A DNA stretch of 64,000 nt from UBA4085 sp964556755 (lineage in GTDB: Bacteria > Acidobacteriota > Aminicenantia > Aminicenantales > UBA4085). The position numbers and the translations under genes were made by a program. Positions 56,272 through 64,000 of the stretch are shown here, piece after piece. Every line of letters starts with the position of its first letter. Within the stretch, counting starts at the first letter, position 1. Where the stretch lies: positions 62,001 through 126,000 of the forward strand of contig CAZKXI010000004.1 of NCBI GenBank assembly GCA_964556755.1, written 5' to 3'. The notes beneath the pieces are model-generated. The model was not told the origin of the DNA and did no database searches. It worked only from the letters and a program-made list of their open reading frames with translations.

Positions 56272-58365
56272 ATGAAAGACTATGCCGCCGACAAGATCCG
56301 CAACATCGCCCTGACCGGGCATGGCTCCTGCGGCAAGACCACGCTGGCCTCCGCGGCCCTCTTCGACGCGGGCGTGACCAGCCGGCTGACCAAGGTCGAC
56401 AAGGGCAACACCGTCACCGACTTCGAGCCCGAGGAGATCGAGCGCAAGATCTCGATCAGCTCGGCGGCCTGCTTCGTCGAGTGGAAGGACGCCAAGATCA
56501 ACCTGATCGATACCCCCGGCTACAGCAACTTCCTCTGGGACACCCGAGCCTCGCTGCGGGCCGTCGACGGGGCCGCCGTCCTGGTCGACGCCGTGGCCGG
56601 CGTCGAAGTGGGCACCGAGAAGGTCTGGGAGATGCTCGAGGAGTTCGGCCTGCCGCGGCTCGTCGTCATCAACAAGATGGATCGCGAGAACGCCGCCTTC
56701 GGCCGCGCCGTCGAGTCGGTCCGGCAGTTCTTCGGACGCCAGGCGGTCCCGGTCCAGATCCCGATCGGGCAGGAGAAGGGCTTCCACGGCGTCGTCGACC
56801 TCGTGGCCCAGAAGGCCTTCCTGTTCGAGAAGGACGAGAGCGGGAAGATGACCGAGGGCCCCATCCCGGCCGAGGTCAAGGACGAGGCCGAGCGCAGCCT
56901 CCGCGAGCTGGTCGAGATGATCGCCGAGAGCGACGAGAAGCTGATGGAGAAATACCTGGAGAGCGGCGAGCTGTCCTCCCAGGAGGTCTGGGACGGCTTG
57001 AAGAAGGCCATCCTCGGCCGCCAGATCTTCCCCGTCTTCGCCGTCTCGGGCGCTCTCAACATCGGCGTCCAAGCCCTCCTGGACGGCTTCACCGCCCTCA
57101 TGCCCTCGCCGGCCGAGCGCGGCCCGGTGCCGGCCTCCGTCGGCGGGCAGGACGGCTCTCTCCCGCCGTCGGCCGAGGCCCCGTTCGCGGCCTTGGTCTT
57201 CAAGACCCTGTCGGACCCCTACACCGGCCGCATCAGCCTGATGCGGGTCTTCTCCGGCCGCACCGCCTCCGACGCCGTCCTGGCCAACACGGCCAAGGAA
57301 GCCGACGAGAAGCTGGGCGGGCTGTTCTTCCTGCAGGGCAAGGACCAGACCCCGGCCGGAGAGGCCCGGGCCGGCGACATCGTGGCCACGGCCAAGCTCA
57401 AGGCGACGGCCACCGGGGATACCCTGGCCGGCAAGGGCTCCGGCATCAAGATCCCCCCGATCAAGTTCCCCGATCCCTCGATCTCCTTCGCCATCGAGCC
57501 CAAGTCGCGGGCCGACGAGGACAAGATCAGCCAGGCCTCGCACCGGATCATGGAAGAGGACCCCACGGTCTCCTTCGAGCGCGACCCGGACACGGCCCAG
57601 CTTCTGATCTCCGGCGGCGGCGAGCTGCACGTCCGGATCATCACCGACAAGCTGAAGAAGCGCTACAACGTCGACGTCGACCTCAAGCCGCCCAAGATCT
57701 CCTACAAGGAGACGATCAAGGGCCGGGCCGACGTCCAGGGCCGGCACAAGAAGCAGACCGGCGGCCGCGGCCAGTTCGGCGACGTCTGGATCAAGATGGA
57801 GCCCCTGCCGCGGGGCAAGGACTTCGAGTTCGAGGACAAGATCTTCGGCGGGGCCATCCCGCGCAACTTCATCCCCTCGGTCGAGAAGGGCATGCTGGAG
57901 GCCCGCAAGAAGGGCGTCCTGGCCGGCTACCCGGTGGTCGACTTCAAGATCATCCTCTACGACGGCTCCTACCACGACGTCGACTCCTCGGACATCGCCT
58001 TCAAGATCGCGGCCCACAAGGCCTTCAAGCTGGCCATGGCCCAGGCCAAGCCGACCATCCTGGAGCCGGTCATGAACGTCGAGGTCTACACCCCCGAGCA
58101 GTACATGGGCGACATCATGGGCAACCTCAACGGCCGGCGGGGCAAGGTCAGCGGCATGGAGTCGAAGGGCTCGATGCGCATCCTTAAGGCCGTGGTGCCG
58201 ATGTCGGAGATGCTCGACTTCGAGCCGACCCTGACCTCCATCACCGGCGGCCGCGGCTCCTTCCTCATGGAGTTCAGCCACCTGGACGAGGTGCCGTCCC
58301 ACCTGCAGCAGAAGATCATCGCCGAGGCGGTCAAGGAAGGCCGGGTCCGGCAGGAAGAGGAGTAG
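56272..58365 (+). CDS. Elongation factor G-like translational GTPase (EF-G2 type)
   Basis: 697 residues; GGAGGT lies eight bases before the ATG. P-loop LTGHGSCGKTTLASA differs from the AHxDxGKTT of housekeeping EF-G; DTPGYSNF (G3) and NKMD (G4) are standard, and the switch I region reads KISISSAACFVEW. Domains II-V follow with QGRHKKQTGGRGQFGDVWIK and the C-terminal GDIMGNLNGRRGKVSGMESK. It resembles the EF-G2/fusA2 paralogues whose roles in translation or ribosome recycling are little known. It is not in a str operon (no rpsL/rpsG/tuf nearby), which supports paralogue status. Confidence 0.88.
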   Translation: MKDYAADKIRNIALTGHGSCGKTTLASAALFDAGVTSRLTKVDKGNTVTDFEPEEIERKISISSAACFVEWKDAKINLIDTPGYSNFLWDTRASLRAVDGAAVLVDAVAGVEVGTEKVWEMLEEFGLPRLVVINKMDRENAAFGRAVESVRQFFGRQAVPVQIPIGQEKGFHGVVDLVAQKAFLFEKDESGKMTEGPIPAEVKDEAERSLRELVEMIAESDEKLMEKYLESGELSSQEVWDGLKKAILGRQIFPVFAVSGALNIGVQALLDGFTALMPSPAERGPVPASVGGQDGSLPPSAEAPFAALVFKTLSDPYTGRISLMRVFSGRTASDAVLANTAKEADEKLGGLFFLQGKDQTPAGEARAGDIVATAKLKATATGDTLAGKGSGIKIPPIKFPDPSISFAIEPKSRADEDKISQASHRIMEEDPTVSFERDPDTAQLLISGGGELHVRIITDKLKKRYNVDVDLKPPKISYKETIKGRADVQGRHKKQTGGRGQFGDVWIKMEPLPRGKDFEFEDKIFGGAIPRNFIPSVEKGMLEARKKGVLAGYPVVDFKIILYDGSYHDVDSSDIAFKIAAHKAFKLAMAQAKPTILEPVMNVEVYTPEQYMGDIMGNLNGRRGKVSGMESKGSMRILKAVVPMSEMLDFEPTLTSITGGRGSFLMEFSHLDEVPSHLQQKIIAEAVKEGRVRQEEE

Positions 58366-58538
58366 CGATTCCGCCCTCTCTTCCCGAAAGCCCGGACTTC
58401 CTCGATCTTCGAGAAGGCCGCGGGACTGCCCTCCCGGGCTCGGGGCCGAGTCCTCGCCCGGGATCTTGAGGCCCGGAAAGATCCCTTTATCGCCGTCCCT
58501 GTTTCTGATAATTCCTTTAAAGCATGAGGAGAACCGCC

Positions 58539-59849
58539 ATGAAGAGGACATTCCTAGCGCATGCGATCCTGATGGCCGCGCTGAGCGCCGGCCTGGCCGC
58601 CCAGGCGACGGCACCGACCGCCGCCCCGGCTGTTTCGCCCGTCCAGAGCCCGGACGAGACCGATGCGATCTACCTCCTGAAGCTGGGCGACCCGCGCTTC
58701 AAGGACCAATCCGTCGAAATCGCCGCCGGCCAGATCCTGTCCAAGGAGACGGGCAAGCCGGTCGCCTTCGAGGCGATGATCCGGGAGATGAAGCCCGTGC
58801 CCTTCATCCACATCGGCGAGACGCACAACTCCCTGGCCATGCACCAGCTCCAGGCCCGCATCATCTCGGCTCTCTGGGAGCAGGACCGCCGGCTGGCCGT
58901 CGGCCTGGAGATGTACCCGGTCACCCAGCAGGAGGTCCTGAGCCGCTGGAGTCTGGGCATCCTGACCGAGGAGCAGTTCATCCAAGAGGGCCTCTGGTAC
59001 ACGACCTGGAACCAGAATTACGCCTTCTACAAGCCCGTCTTCGACGTGATCAAGACGGGCGGGATCCCTCTCTACGCCCTCAATGCCCCGCGCGAGATCA
59101 TCAGCAAGATCCGGATGAGGGGTTGGGACGCGCTGACCGAGGAAGAGAAGGCCGTCGTCCCCAATCCCGACCTGACCCACGCTGAGCACCGCGAGCTGAT
59201 GCAGAAGATCTTCTCCCAGGAGGGCATGCCGGCGGCCATGAGGGGCTCCGGCTCCAACGCCATGTTCGAGGGCCTCTACCGGGGCCAATCGGCCTGGGAC
59301 GAGGTCATGGGCGCCAACGCCGTCAAGGCCAACCGGATCGAGGGCCGCAAGGTCGTCGTCCTGGTCGGCTCGGGGCATCTGATCTACAATCTCGGCCTCA
59401 ATCGGCGGGCCTTCGAGAGAAGCCGTCTGCCCTTCAAGACGGTCGTGGCCGTGCCGGTGCCCAAGGGCCGGGCCTCCGTTCGGGTGTCGCGGACGCTGGC
59501 CGACTACATCGTCGGCCTCGAGGCGGAGGAGCGGCCGGCCTATCCCTCGATCGGCCTCGGATTCAGCTCCTTTGAGAACCTGGCCAACCTGGTCGTCTCT
59601 TCCAAGCCGATCGACGGAGTCGCCCTGGGCCGGGGCTTCGAGAAGGGCGATGTGATTCTCTCCGTGGACGGCAAGGCCTTCAGCGACGCGAACGCCCTGC
59701 GGACGTACTTGGCGGGCTTCGGCTGGGGGGCCGAAGTCAAGCTCAAGATCCTGCGGGCCGGCGCCGTGAAGGACATCGTCCTCAAGATGGAGGAGCAGCC
59801 GGCGGCCGAAAGACCGGCCATGCCGCCGGCCCCGGCCGAGAAGAAGTAG
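58539..59849 (+). CDS. ChaN-like domain protein with C-terminal PDZ domain
   Basis: 436 residues; ATG at 58539 chosen because AGGAG lies in front and a signal peptide (to about residue 22) follows. Residues 75-310 are a ChaN/Tiki-type domain: PVPFIHIGETHNSLAMHQLQ contains the GExH motif, LAVGLEMYP a second, and VVVLVGSGHLIYNLG the last conserved His. This fold binds haem in Campylobacter ChaN and is a metal-dependent protease in Tiki. Residues about 340-415 form a PDZ domain (VALGRGFEKGDVILSVDGKA). The combination suggests a periplasmic iron/haem or peptide-handling protein. It follows the EF-G-like gene but has its own leader. Confidence 0.82.
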   Translation: MKRTFLAHAILMAALSAGLAAQATAPTAAPAVSPVQSPDETDAIYLLKLGDPRFKDQSVEIAAGQILSKETGKPVAFEAMIREMKPVPFIHIGETHNSLAMHQLQARIISALWEQDRRLAVGLEMYPVTQQEVLSRWSLGILTEEQFIQEGLWYTTWNQNYAFYKPVFDVIKTGGIPLYALNAPREIISKIRMRGWDALTEEEKAVVPNPDLTHAEHRELMQKIFSQEGMPAAMRGSGSNAMFEGLYRGQSAWDEVMGANAVKANRIEGRKVVVLVGSGHLIYNLGLNRRAFERSRLPFKTVVAVPVPKGRASVRVSRTLADYIVGLEAEERPAYPSIGLGFSSFENLANLVVSSKPIDGVALGRGFEKGDVILSVDGKAFSDANALRTYLAGFGWGAEVKLKILRAGAVKDIVLKMEEQPAAERPAMPPAPAEKK

Positions 59850-59856
59850 GGGCGGC

Positions 59857-60780
59857 TCAGCGCTTCCCGGTCAGCTCCAGGGCCATCACCTCGACCAGGC
59901 TGGGCCAGCGGCTGCCGGCGGCCGTCGGAACGCCCATGGCCGCCTTGATCTCATCCAGGGTCTTGCCCTGGCCGAGGAGCTCCTTGACCTTGGCCAGCTT
60001 GGCCTCCATCGACTCGAGCAGCGCCTTGAGGTCGTCCTTGGTCAGGGGATCGGCGTGGCCGGAGAGGTATTGGTCGGCCGGCAGAGCGATCAACTTCCTC
60101 AGAGTCTCCATGTAGCCGACGGCCGTCCCTCCCTTCTGCCGGTGAACCAAGGGATCGCGCCCGGTGAAGGCCAGGTCGCCGACGAAGGCCGTCTTCTCGT
60201 TGTGGAAGAGGACGATCGTGTCGCCGCTGGTATGGGCCGGGCCGTAGTGATAGAGCGAGACCAGGGACAGCTTGCCGTCGGGCATGGGCGTGCGAAGCTC
60301 CATCTGATCGGAGAAGGTCTGGGTCGGGAGGTAGGCCCGGAGGGCGGCCATCTTCTCGTCCTTGAAGGCCTCCTCCATCTCCGCCTTCGCGCCTTGGCTG
60401 GCCAGGATCGTCAGACCGGCCGGGAAGCCGGCCAGGCCGTTGACATGGTCGCCGTCGCTGTGGGTGATGATCAGGATGGACAGGGGATTCGAGGAGATCT
60501 TGCCGATCTCGGCGATCATCTGGCGGGCGGCTTCAGCCGTCATCTTGGCGTCGACCGCGATGACCTGCTTCTGGGTGACATAAAAGGCGGTGTGGGCGCC
60601 GGAGCCGCCCTTGACCAGGTAGAGGAAGCGGCCGGCGGGCTCGACCGTCATGCCCGCCGCGGCCGGCTGGAAGGGCTTGGCGTTGGGCTGCGCCGGCTGG
60701 GCCTGCTGGCCGGCGGCCGGCAGCATGGTCAGGCTCGAGATCAAAAGGAACAGCGCGGCCAGAGGGACGATTCGGGACAT
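59857..60780 (-). CDS. Secreted metallo-beta-lactamase-fold hydrolase
   Basis: 307 residues with a signal peptide (about 1-24). The metal motif reads LIITHSDGDHVNG, that is HxDxDH where the family usually has HxHxDH; HTSGDTIV and the final His in YLSGHADPL complete the site. The MBL fold extends to about residue 230, with a helical tail after it (KLAKVKELLGQGKTLDEIKA). The replaced His may alter metal loading. Substrate unknown; a beta-lactamase role is not supported. It converges on the ChaN-PDZ gene with seven bases between stops, and a good promoter lies upstream. Confidence 0.82.
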   Translation of the reverse strand: MSRIVPLAALFLLISSLTMLPAAGQQAQPAQPNAKPFQPAAAGMTVEPAGRFLYLVKGGSGAHTAFYVTQKQVIAVDAKMTAEAARQMIAEIGKISSNPLSILIITHSDGDHVNGLAGFPAGLTILASQGAKAEMEEAFKDEKMAALRAYLPTQTFSDQMELRTPMPDGKLSLVSLYHYGPAHTSGDTIVLFHNEKTAFVGDLAFTGRDPLVHRQKGGTAVGYMETLRKLIALPADQYLSGHADPLTKDDLKALLESMEAKLAKVKELLGQGKTLDEIKAAMGVPTAAGSRWPSLVEVMALELTGKR

Positions 60781-60809
60781 GGCGTGCCTCCTCGGATGGG
60801 ATCGAGCCT

Positions 60810-60838
60810 TATATACTCCAGGCTGACGGGGCTGGCAA
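60810..60838 (-). promoter_or_regulatory. Predicted sigma70-type promoter of the MBL-fold gene
   Basis: On the minus strand, TTGCCA (60838-60833), a 17-base spacer and TATATA (60815-60810), 29 bases before the ATG. Confidence 0.6.
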
Positions 60839-60857
60839 GAACGGCTTCCGGCTCGTT

Positions 60858-61544
60858 TCAGCGTCCGCCGAAGAGGCGGCCCAGCTTGCGGAGCGAGAAC
60901 TGGCCGGCGACGACGGAGGCCATGAGGAAGAGCGGGAGGGGCGAGGCGCGGACTTCGATCCGGCCGGCTTGGACGGCGGCGATGATCGAATCCGCGGTCT
61001 TGTCCGCGTCGACCAGGGAGTAGGTCCGGCCGAATTGGGTCAGCGTATGGCAGTCCGACGTTCCGACGAGCGGCCATCCGGTCCGAGCGGCCAGCCGGCG
61101 GGCCCGCCGGTTGAAGTCGATCAGCCGGTTGTGGTAGGAGCCGATCTCGATGGCGTCGAAGCGGGGCAGGAGGCTTTCGACTCGGCGGCCGAGCGACTGG
61201 AAGATGATGAAGTAGGGGTGGGGGGCGATCAAGAGGCTGCCCGGCGTTCGAAGGCGGGGCAGGTCGGAGAGAGCGTAGCGGCGCTGCGGAGAGATCGGGA
61301 CGCCCGGCCGGATGATCAGGATGTGGCAGCCGTCGGCCGTGATCTCCGCTCCGGGCAGGAGCAGGATGCCGCGCTCGTCGGCATAGGCGGCCAGCTCCTC
61401 GGTGTGCGAGACGGCGTTGTGGTTGGTGATCGCCAGGGCGTCGAAGCCGAGGCGGGCGGCCCGGTCGATGAGCTCCCGCGAGGAATGCCGGATGCGGTCC
61501 TGGGGATCGTCGCCGGTGTGGGTGTGGAGGTCGACCTTCAGCAC
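60858..61544 (-). CDS. PHP-domain metal-dependent phosphoesterase
   Basis: 228 residues. The four PHP motifs are clear: VDLHTHTGDD, AITNHNAVSH, LLPGAEITADG and VGTSDCHTLTQFG. A C-terminal hydrophobic segment (PLPLFLMASVVAGQF) may contact the membrane. Proteins of this type hydrolyse small phosphoesters or nucleotides; the substrate cannot be told. It overlaps sucD by seven bases and is the last gene of the sucC-sucD operon, which is not a usual partner. Confidence 0.85.
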   Translation of the reverse strand: MLKVDLHTHTGDDPQDRIRHSSRELIDRAARLGFDALAITNHNAVSHTEELAAYADERGILLLPGAEITADGCHILIIRPGVPISPQRRYALSDLPRLRTPGSLLIAPHPYFIIFQSLGRRVESLLPRFDAIEIGSYHNRLIDFNRRARRLAARTGWPLVGTSDCHTLTQFGRTYSLVDADKTADSIIAAVQAGRIEVRASPLPLFLMASVVAGQFSLRKLGRLFGGR

Positions 61545-62410
61545 GTCAGGCTCCGGCGGACCGCTTCGCCCATCTCGGCCGGGCTGTCGATGAGGGCGAC
61601 TCCGGCCCCCCGCAAGGCCTCGATCTTGGAGGCCGCGCCGCCTTGCCCGCTCTCGATGATGGCTCCGGCATGCCCCATGCGCCGGCCGGGCGGCGCCGTC
61701 CGTCCGGCGATGTAGGCCAGCACGGGCTTGGGATAGCCGGGGGCGAGATAGGCGGCGGCGTCCTCCTCGCAGGAGCCGCCGATCTCGCCGATCAGGAGGA
61801 CGGCCTCGGTGGCCGGATCGTCCCGAAAGAGGGCCAGAAGATCCGTGAAGCTCAGGCCGACGACCGGATCGCCCCCGATGCCGACGGCCGTCGATTGGCC
61901 CAGGCCGGCCTGCGTCAGCTGGTGGACGGCCTCATAGGTCAGGGTGCCTGAGCGGGAGATGACGCCGACGCGGCCCGGGCGGTGGATGGCGCCCGGCATG
62001 ATGCCGATCTTCGTCTCGCCGGGCACGATGAGGCCGGGCGTGTTGGGGCCGACGAGGCGGGCGCCGAGGCCGGAAAGGCGGGCCTTGAGGGAGATGACGT
62101 CCAGGACCGGGATGCCCTCGGTGATGCAGACGATGAGCCCGATTCCCGCCTCGGCCGCCTCGGCCGCCGCTCGCGCGGCCCGCAGAGGGGGAACGAAGAG
62201 GACCGAGGCGTCGGCGCCCGTGGCGGCTCGGGCTTCCGCGACGGTCTCGAATACGGGCCGGCCGAGGTGGACCGTGCCGCCCTTCCCGGGAGTGACCCCC
62301 CCGACGACGGACGTGCCGTATTCGATCATCTTCTGGGCGTGGAAAGAGCCCTCACGACCGGTGAAGCCCTGGACCAGAACCTTCGTCGAAGCGCCGGCCA
62401 GGATGCTCAT
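61538..62410 (-). CDS. sucD: Succinyl-CoA synthetase alpha subunit
   Basis: 290 residues. VLVQGFTGREGSFHAQKMIE and YGTSVVGGVTPGKGG are the CoA-binding N-terminus; GPNTPGLIVPGETKIGIMPG and GRRMGHAGAIIESG carry the active-site loop with the phosphorylated His. It makes succinate and a nucleoside triphosphate from succinyl-CoA in the TCA cycle. It overlaps sucC by four bases. Confidence 0.95.
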   Translation of the reverse strand: MSILAGASTKVLVQGFTGREGSFHAQKMIEYGTSVVGGVTPGKGGTVHLGRPVFETVAEARAATGADASVLFVPPLRAARAAAEAAEAGIGLIVCITEGIPVLDVISLKARLSGLGARLVGPNTPGLIVPGETKIGIMPGAIHRPGRVGVISRSGTLTYEAVHQLTQAGLGQSTAVGIGGDPVVGLSFTDLLALFRDDPATEAVLLIGEIGGSCEEDAAAYLAPGYPKPVLAYIAGRTAPPGRRMGHAGAIIESGQGGAASKIEALRGAGVALIDSPAEMGEAVRRSLTC

Positions 62411-63579
62411 GGACGGACTCCAGGGGAGGCCGCGGCGACGGCCTTGGCGGCCGCCTCGTCCATAGTGGCGGCGCGGGCGAAAGGCAGGCCGGATTCTGCC
62501 AGGAGCCGCAGCCCCTCCTCGGCATGAGTGCCGAGCATTCGGACGACGAGGGTTGGACCGAGGCCGAGATCCCGGCAGGCCCGGATGACACCCCGGGCCA
62601 CCAGATCGCAGCGGACGATGCCCCCGAAGACGTTGATGAGAACGACCCTGACCCCGGGGTCCGAGGCGACGATCCGGAATCCCTCGCGGACGGCGTCCTC
62701 GCCGACCCCGCCTCCGATGTCCAGGAAGTCGGCCGGACGTCCTCCGGCCCGCTCGATCATGTCGGCGGTGGCCATGGCCAGGCCGGCGCCGTTGACCAGG
62801 CAGCCGATGTCGCCGTCCAGGCGGACATAGCTCAAGCCGGCCGCGGCCGCTTCCGCCTCGCGGGGGTCGTCATCGGCCCCATCCCGTAACGCGGCCAGCT
62901 CCGGGTGCCGCGGCAGGCCCGAATCGTCCAGAATGATTTTGGCATCCAGGGCCACCCAGCCGCGTCCGGGAATCCAGCCGAGAGGATTGATCTCGAGAAG
63001 GCTCGCGTCACAGGTCCGAAAGGCGGCTTCGGCCCGACAAGCCAGCGAGGCAAATCCATCGGCCTCTTCTCCTTTCAGGCCGCAGGACAGGGCGATCCTC
63101 TCGGAGACCGCCGGGGATAATCCGGTGTCGGGCGGGAGGGACTCTCGGACCAGCGAGCCGGGATCAGTCAGGGCCAGCGACTCGATGTCGATGCCGCCCC
63201 GAGCGGAGGCCAGCAACGCGAGCCGGCCGCGTCGGCGGTCGACGGAGAGGGCCAGATAGGCCTCCCGGGAGGCGGGGACCGCCTCCTCGACGAGGATGCG
63301 GCGGACGGGGAGGCCTTGCGGGCCGGTCTGGGCCGTAATCAGGCGAGAGGAGAGAAGATCGGACGCGATGCGGGCCGCTTCCTCGGGATCGGCGGCCTTG
63401 CGGATGCCGCCCGCCACGCCCCGGCCTCCGGCCAAGATCTGGGCCTTGACCACGACCGGCCCGTCCAGGCGCGACGCCGCCTGCCGGGCTTCGTCCGGGC
63501 TCGCGGCGAGGAAGCCCCGCGGGGTGACGACGCCGACGGCGGCCAGGACGGCCTTGGCCTGGTGCTCATGGATCTTCAT
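62407..63579 (-). CDS. sucC: Succinyl-CoA synthetase beta subunit
   Basis: 390 residues from the ATG at 63579. The ATP-grasp domain starts MKIHEHQAKAVLAAVGVVTP with VVVKAQILAGGRGVAGGI; LEINPLGW and ALDAKIILDD are nucleotide and Mg2+ contacts; the C-terminal domain has GAGLAMATADMIERAGGRPA and NVFGGIVRCDLVARG. An extended -10 (TGGTAGAAT) lies just upstream. The short repeat array at 63.6 kb separates it from mdh. Confidence 0.95.
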   Translation of the reverse strand: MKIHEHQAKAVLAAVGVVTPRGFLAASPDEARQAASRLDGPVVVKAQILAGGRGVAGGIRKAADPEEAARIASDLLSSRLITAQTGPQGLPVRRILVEEAVPASREAYLALSVDRRRGRLALLASARGGIDIESLALTDPGSLVRESLPPDTGLSPAVSERIALSCGLKGEEADGFASLACRAEAAFRTCDASLLEINPLGWIPGRGWVALDAKIILDDSGLPRHPELAALRDGADDDPREAEAAAAGLSYVRLDGDIGCLVNGAGLAMATADMIERAGGRPADFLDIGGGVGEDAVREGFRIVASDPGVRVVLINVFGGIVRCDLVARGVIRACRDLGLGPTLVVRMLGTHAEEGLRLLAESGLPFARAATMDEAAAKAVAAASPGVRP

Positions 63580-63592
63580 GCGACCACCCGGT

Positions 63593-63601
63593 ATTCTACC
63601 A
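63593..63601 (-). promoter_or_regulatory. Extended -10 promoter element of sucC-sucD
   Basis: On the minus strand, TGGTAGAAT (63601-63593): a TGn extension before TAGAAT, 13 bases before the sucC ATG. No good -35 box is visible; the position is taken up by the repeat array. Confidence 0.45.
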
Positions 63602-63609
63602 CCCAATGA

Positions 63610-63671
63610 GCAGACACATACCGAATTGAATTTCCAGACACATACCCGATCGAGCTCGGCATGTGTCTGCC
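63610..63671. repeat. Cluster of three ATGTGTCTG-type repeats
   Basis: GCAGACACATACCGAA (63610-63625), CCAGACACATACCCGA (63634-63649) and TCGGCATGTGTCTG (63656-63669). The last two are in opposite orientation and can form a stem of 12-14 base pairs with a short loop. All match the motif repeated at 10981 and 11006. They separate sucC and mdh. Confidence 0.75.
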
Positions 63672-63733
63672 AATTGGAAGAAGGCCGGCGGGGCCGCGCC
63701 CCGCCGGCTGGAAAGACGATCAGTGAGGGCGGC

Positions 63734-64000
63734 TTAGAGCTTGGTCTCTTCGACGGTCTTCTTGACCGAGCCGATGGTCTTGGTCAGCTGGGCCTGCTCG
63801 GCCTCGTTCAGCTTGATCTCATAGATCCTCTCCAGGCCCTTGGCGCCGATGAGGCAGGGGACGCCGATGAACAGGCCGTGGACGCCGTACTCGCCCTCGC
63901 ACAGGGCGCAGGCCGGCAGGATCCGCTTCTTGTCCTTGAGGTAGCTCTCGGCCATGACGATGGCGCTCCAGGCCGGGCTGAAGAAGGCCGAGCCCTTGCC
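63734..64000 (-). CDS. mdh: Malate dehydrogenase, C-terminal fragment
   Basis: The last 88 residues; the gene runs off the window end. The frame reads GSAFFSPAWSAIVMAESYLK, then CALCEGEYGVHGLFIGVPCL, then KLNEAEQAQLTKTIGSVKKT. This is the C-terminal half of lactate-type malate dehydrogenase (MDH3) where SPAxSAxxMxxAxLxDKKxxLP and the GEYG loop bind the substrate and close the barrel. The sucCD operon follows downstream on the same strand, completing three TCA-cycle genes in a row. Confidence 0.9.
   Translation of the reverse strand, partial: GKGSAFFSPAWSAIVMAESYLKDKKRILPACALCEGEYGVHGLFIGVPCLIGAKGLERIYEIKLNEAEQAQLTKTIGSVKKTVEETKL

Noticed and set aside
58366..58500. Further copy of the large inverted repeat after the EF-G-like gene
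   Set aside because: The stretch has a CCCGGG palindrome but lacks the TTCCCGGAA tips and the CGG(T/C)TCGGGG core.

Overview
The window is 64 kb of high-GC chromosomal DNA from a bacterium that is very probably Gram-negative. It is densely coded: genes commonly overlap by 1-14 bases, Shine-Dalgarno sites are of the GGAGG type, and many promoters look like TTGACA/TATAAT. Evidence for an outer membrane is a heptose/LPS operon, a predicted beta-barrel protein ending in Phe, and lipoprotein-processing genes. The mix of large secreted carbohydrate enzymes, M24 peptidases, DUF4097/LiaF-like proteins and several small ECF sigma modules recalls the Acidobacteriota/Aminicenantota. That placement is an impression, not a phylogenetic result. 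I see no prophage, transposase, CRISPR array or rRNA.

Layout. 0-4.5 kb: the 3' end of a GH3 enzyme, a secreted superoxide-reductase-like protein, an M24 peptidase, tRNA-Gly(CCC), a LipM-type octanoyltransferase and an unknown protein. 4.5-7.8 kb: an ECF sigma / zinc-finger anti-sigma operon with three membrane or secreted proteins (LiaF-like twice, DUF4097). 7.9-12.1 kb: a secreted metallophosphoesterase, a GH28 pectinase and an old-yellow-enzyme family oxidoreductase. 12.2-14.8 kb: a second ECF sigma operon ending in an HtrA-like protein that has lost two residues of its catalytic triad. 15-18.7 kb: trmH plus a heptose/LPS operon. 18.8-25.7 kb: tRNA-Leu(CAA), an NlpC/P60 lipoprotein, a PH-domain protein, an HGSNAT-like acyltransferase, NamZ (DUF1343), a divergent glutamine synthetase and a URO-D-like protein. 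25.7-38 kb: a carbohydrate locus with xylulokinase, a PIG-L deacetylase, two paralogous secreted proteins of unknown family, an M24-fold protein without key metal ligands, an SSS symporter, KdgK, Eda and an MFS transporter. 38-46.4 kb: a nitroreductase, TldD/PmbA, a beta-barrel protein, a flippase-like membrane protein and a GH78 rhamnosidase. 46.8-51 kb: an NCS1 permease with a tiny coupled membrane protein, then nadC-nadB. 51-56 kb: ileS-lspA-lgt-rluD. 56-60.8 kb: an EF-G-like GTPase, a ChaN-PDZ protein and an MBL-fold protein. 60.8-64 kb: sucC-sucD-PHP and the end of malate dehydrogenase.

Working together. GH28 and GH78, the symporter and KdgK-Eda fit import and catabolism of pectin-derived sugars (galacturonate/rhamnose type) to pyruvate and glyceraldehyde-3-phosphate. 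NamZ, the HGSNAT-like protein, the NlpC/P60 lipoprotein and possibly the GH3 fragment fit cell-wall sugar salvage. The two ECF modules look like envelope-stress circuits.

The least explained sequence is non-coding. Four 120-370 bp imperfect inverted-repeat elements, plus one truncated end (14.8, 29.7, 36.6, 46.4 and 51.0 kb), sit just after genes and end in T runs. A second, short repeat (TCGGTATGTGTCTG and variants) clusters at 11.0 and 63.6 kb, with a related site at 9.2 kb.
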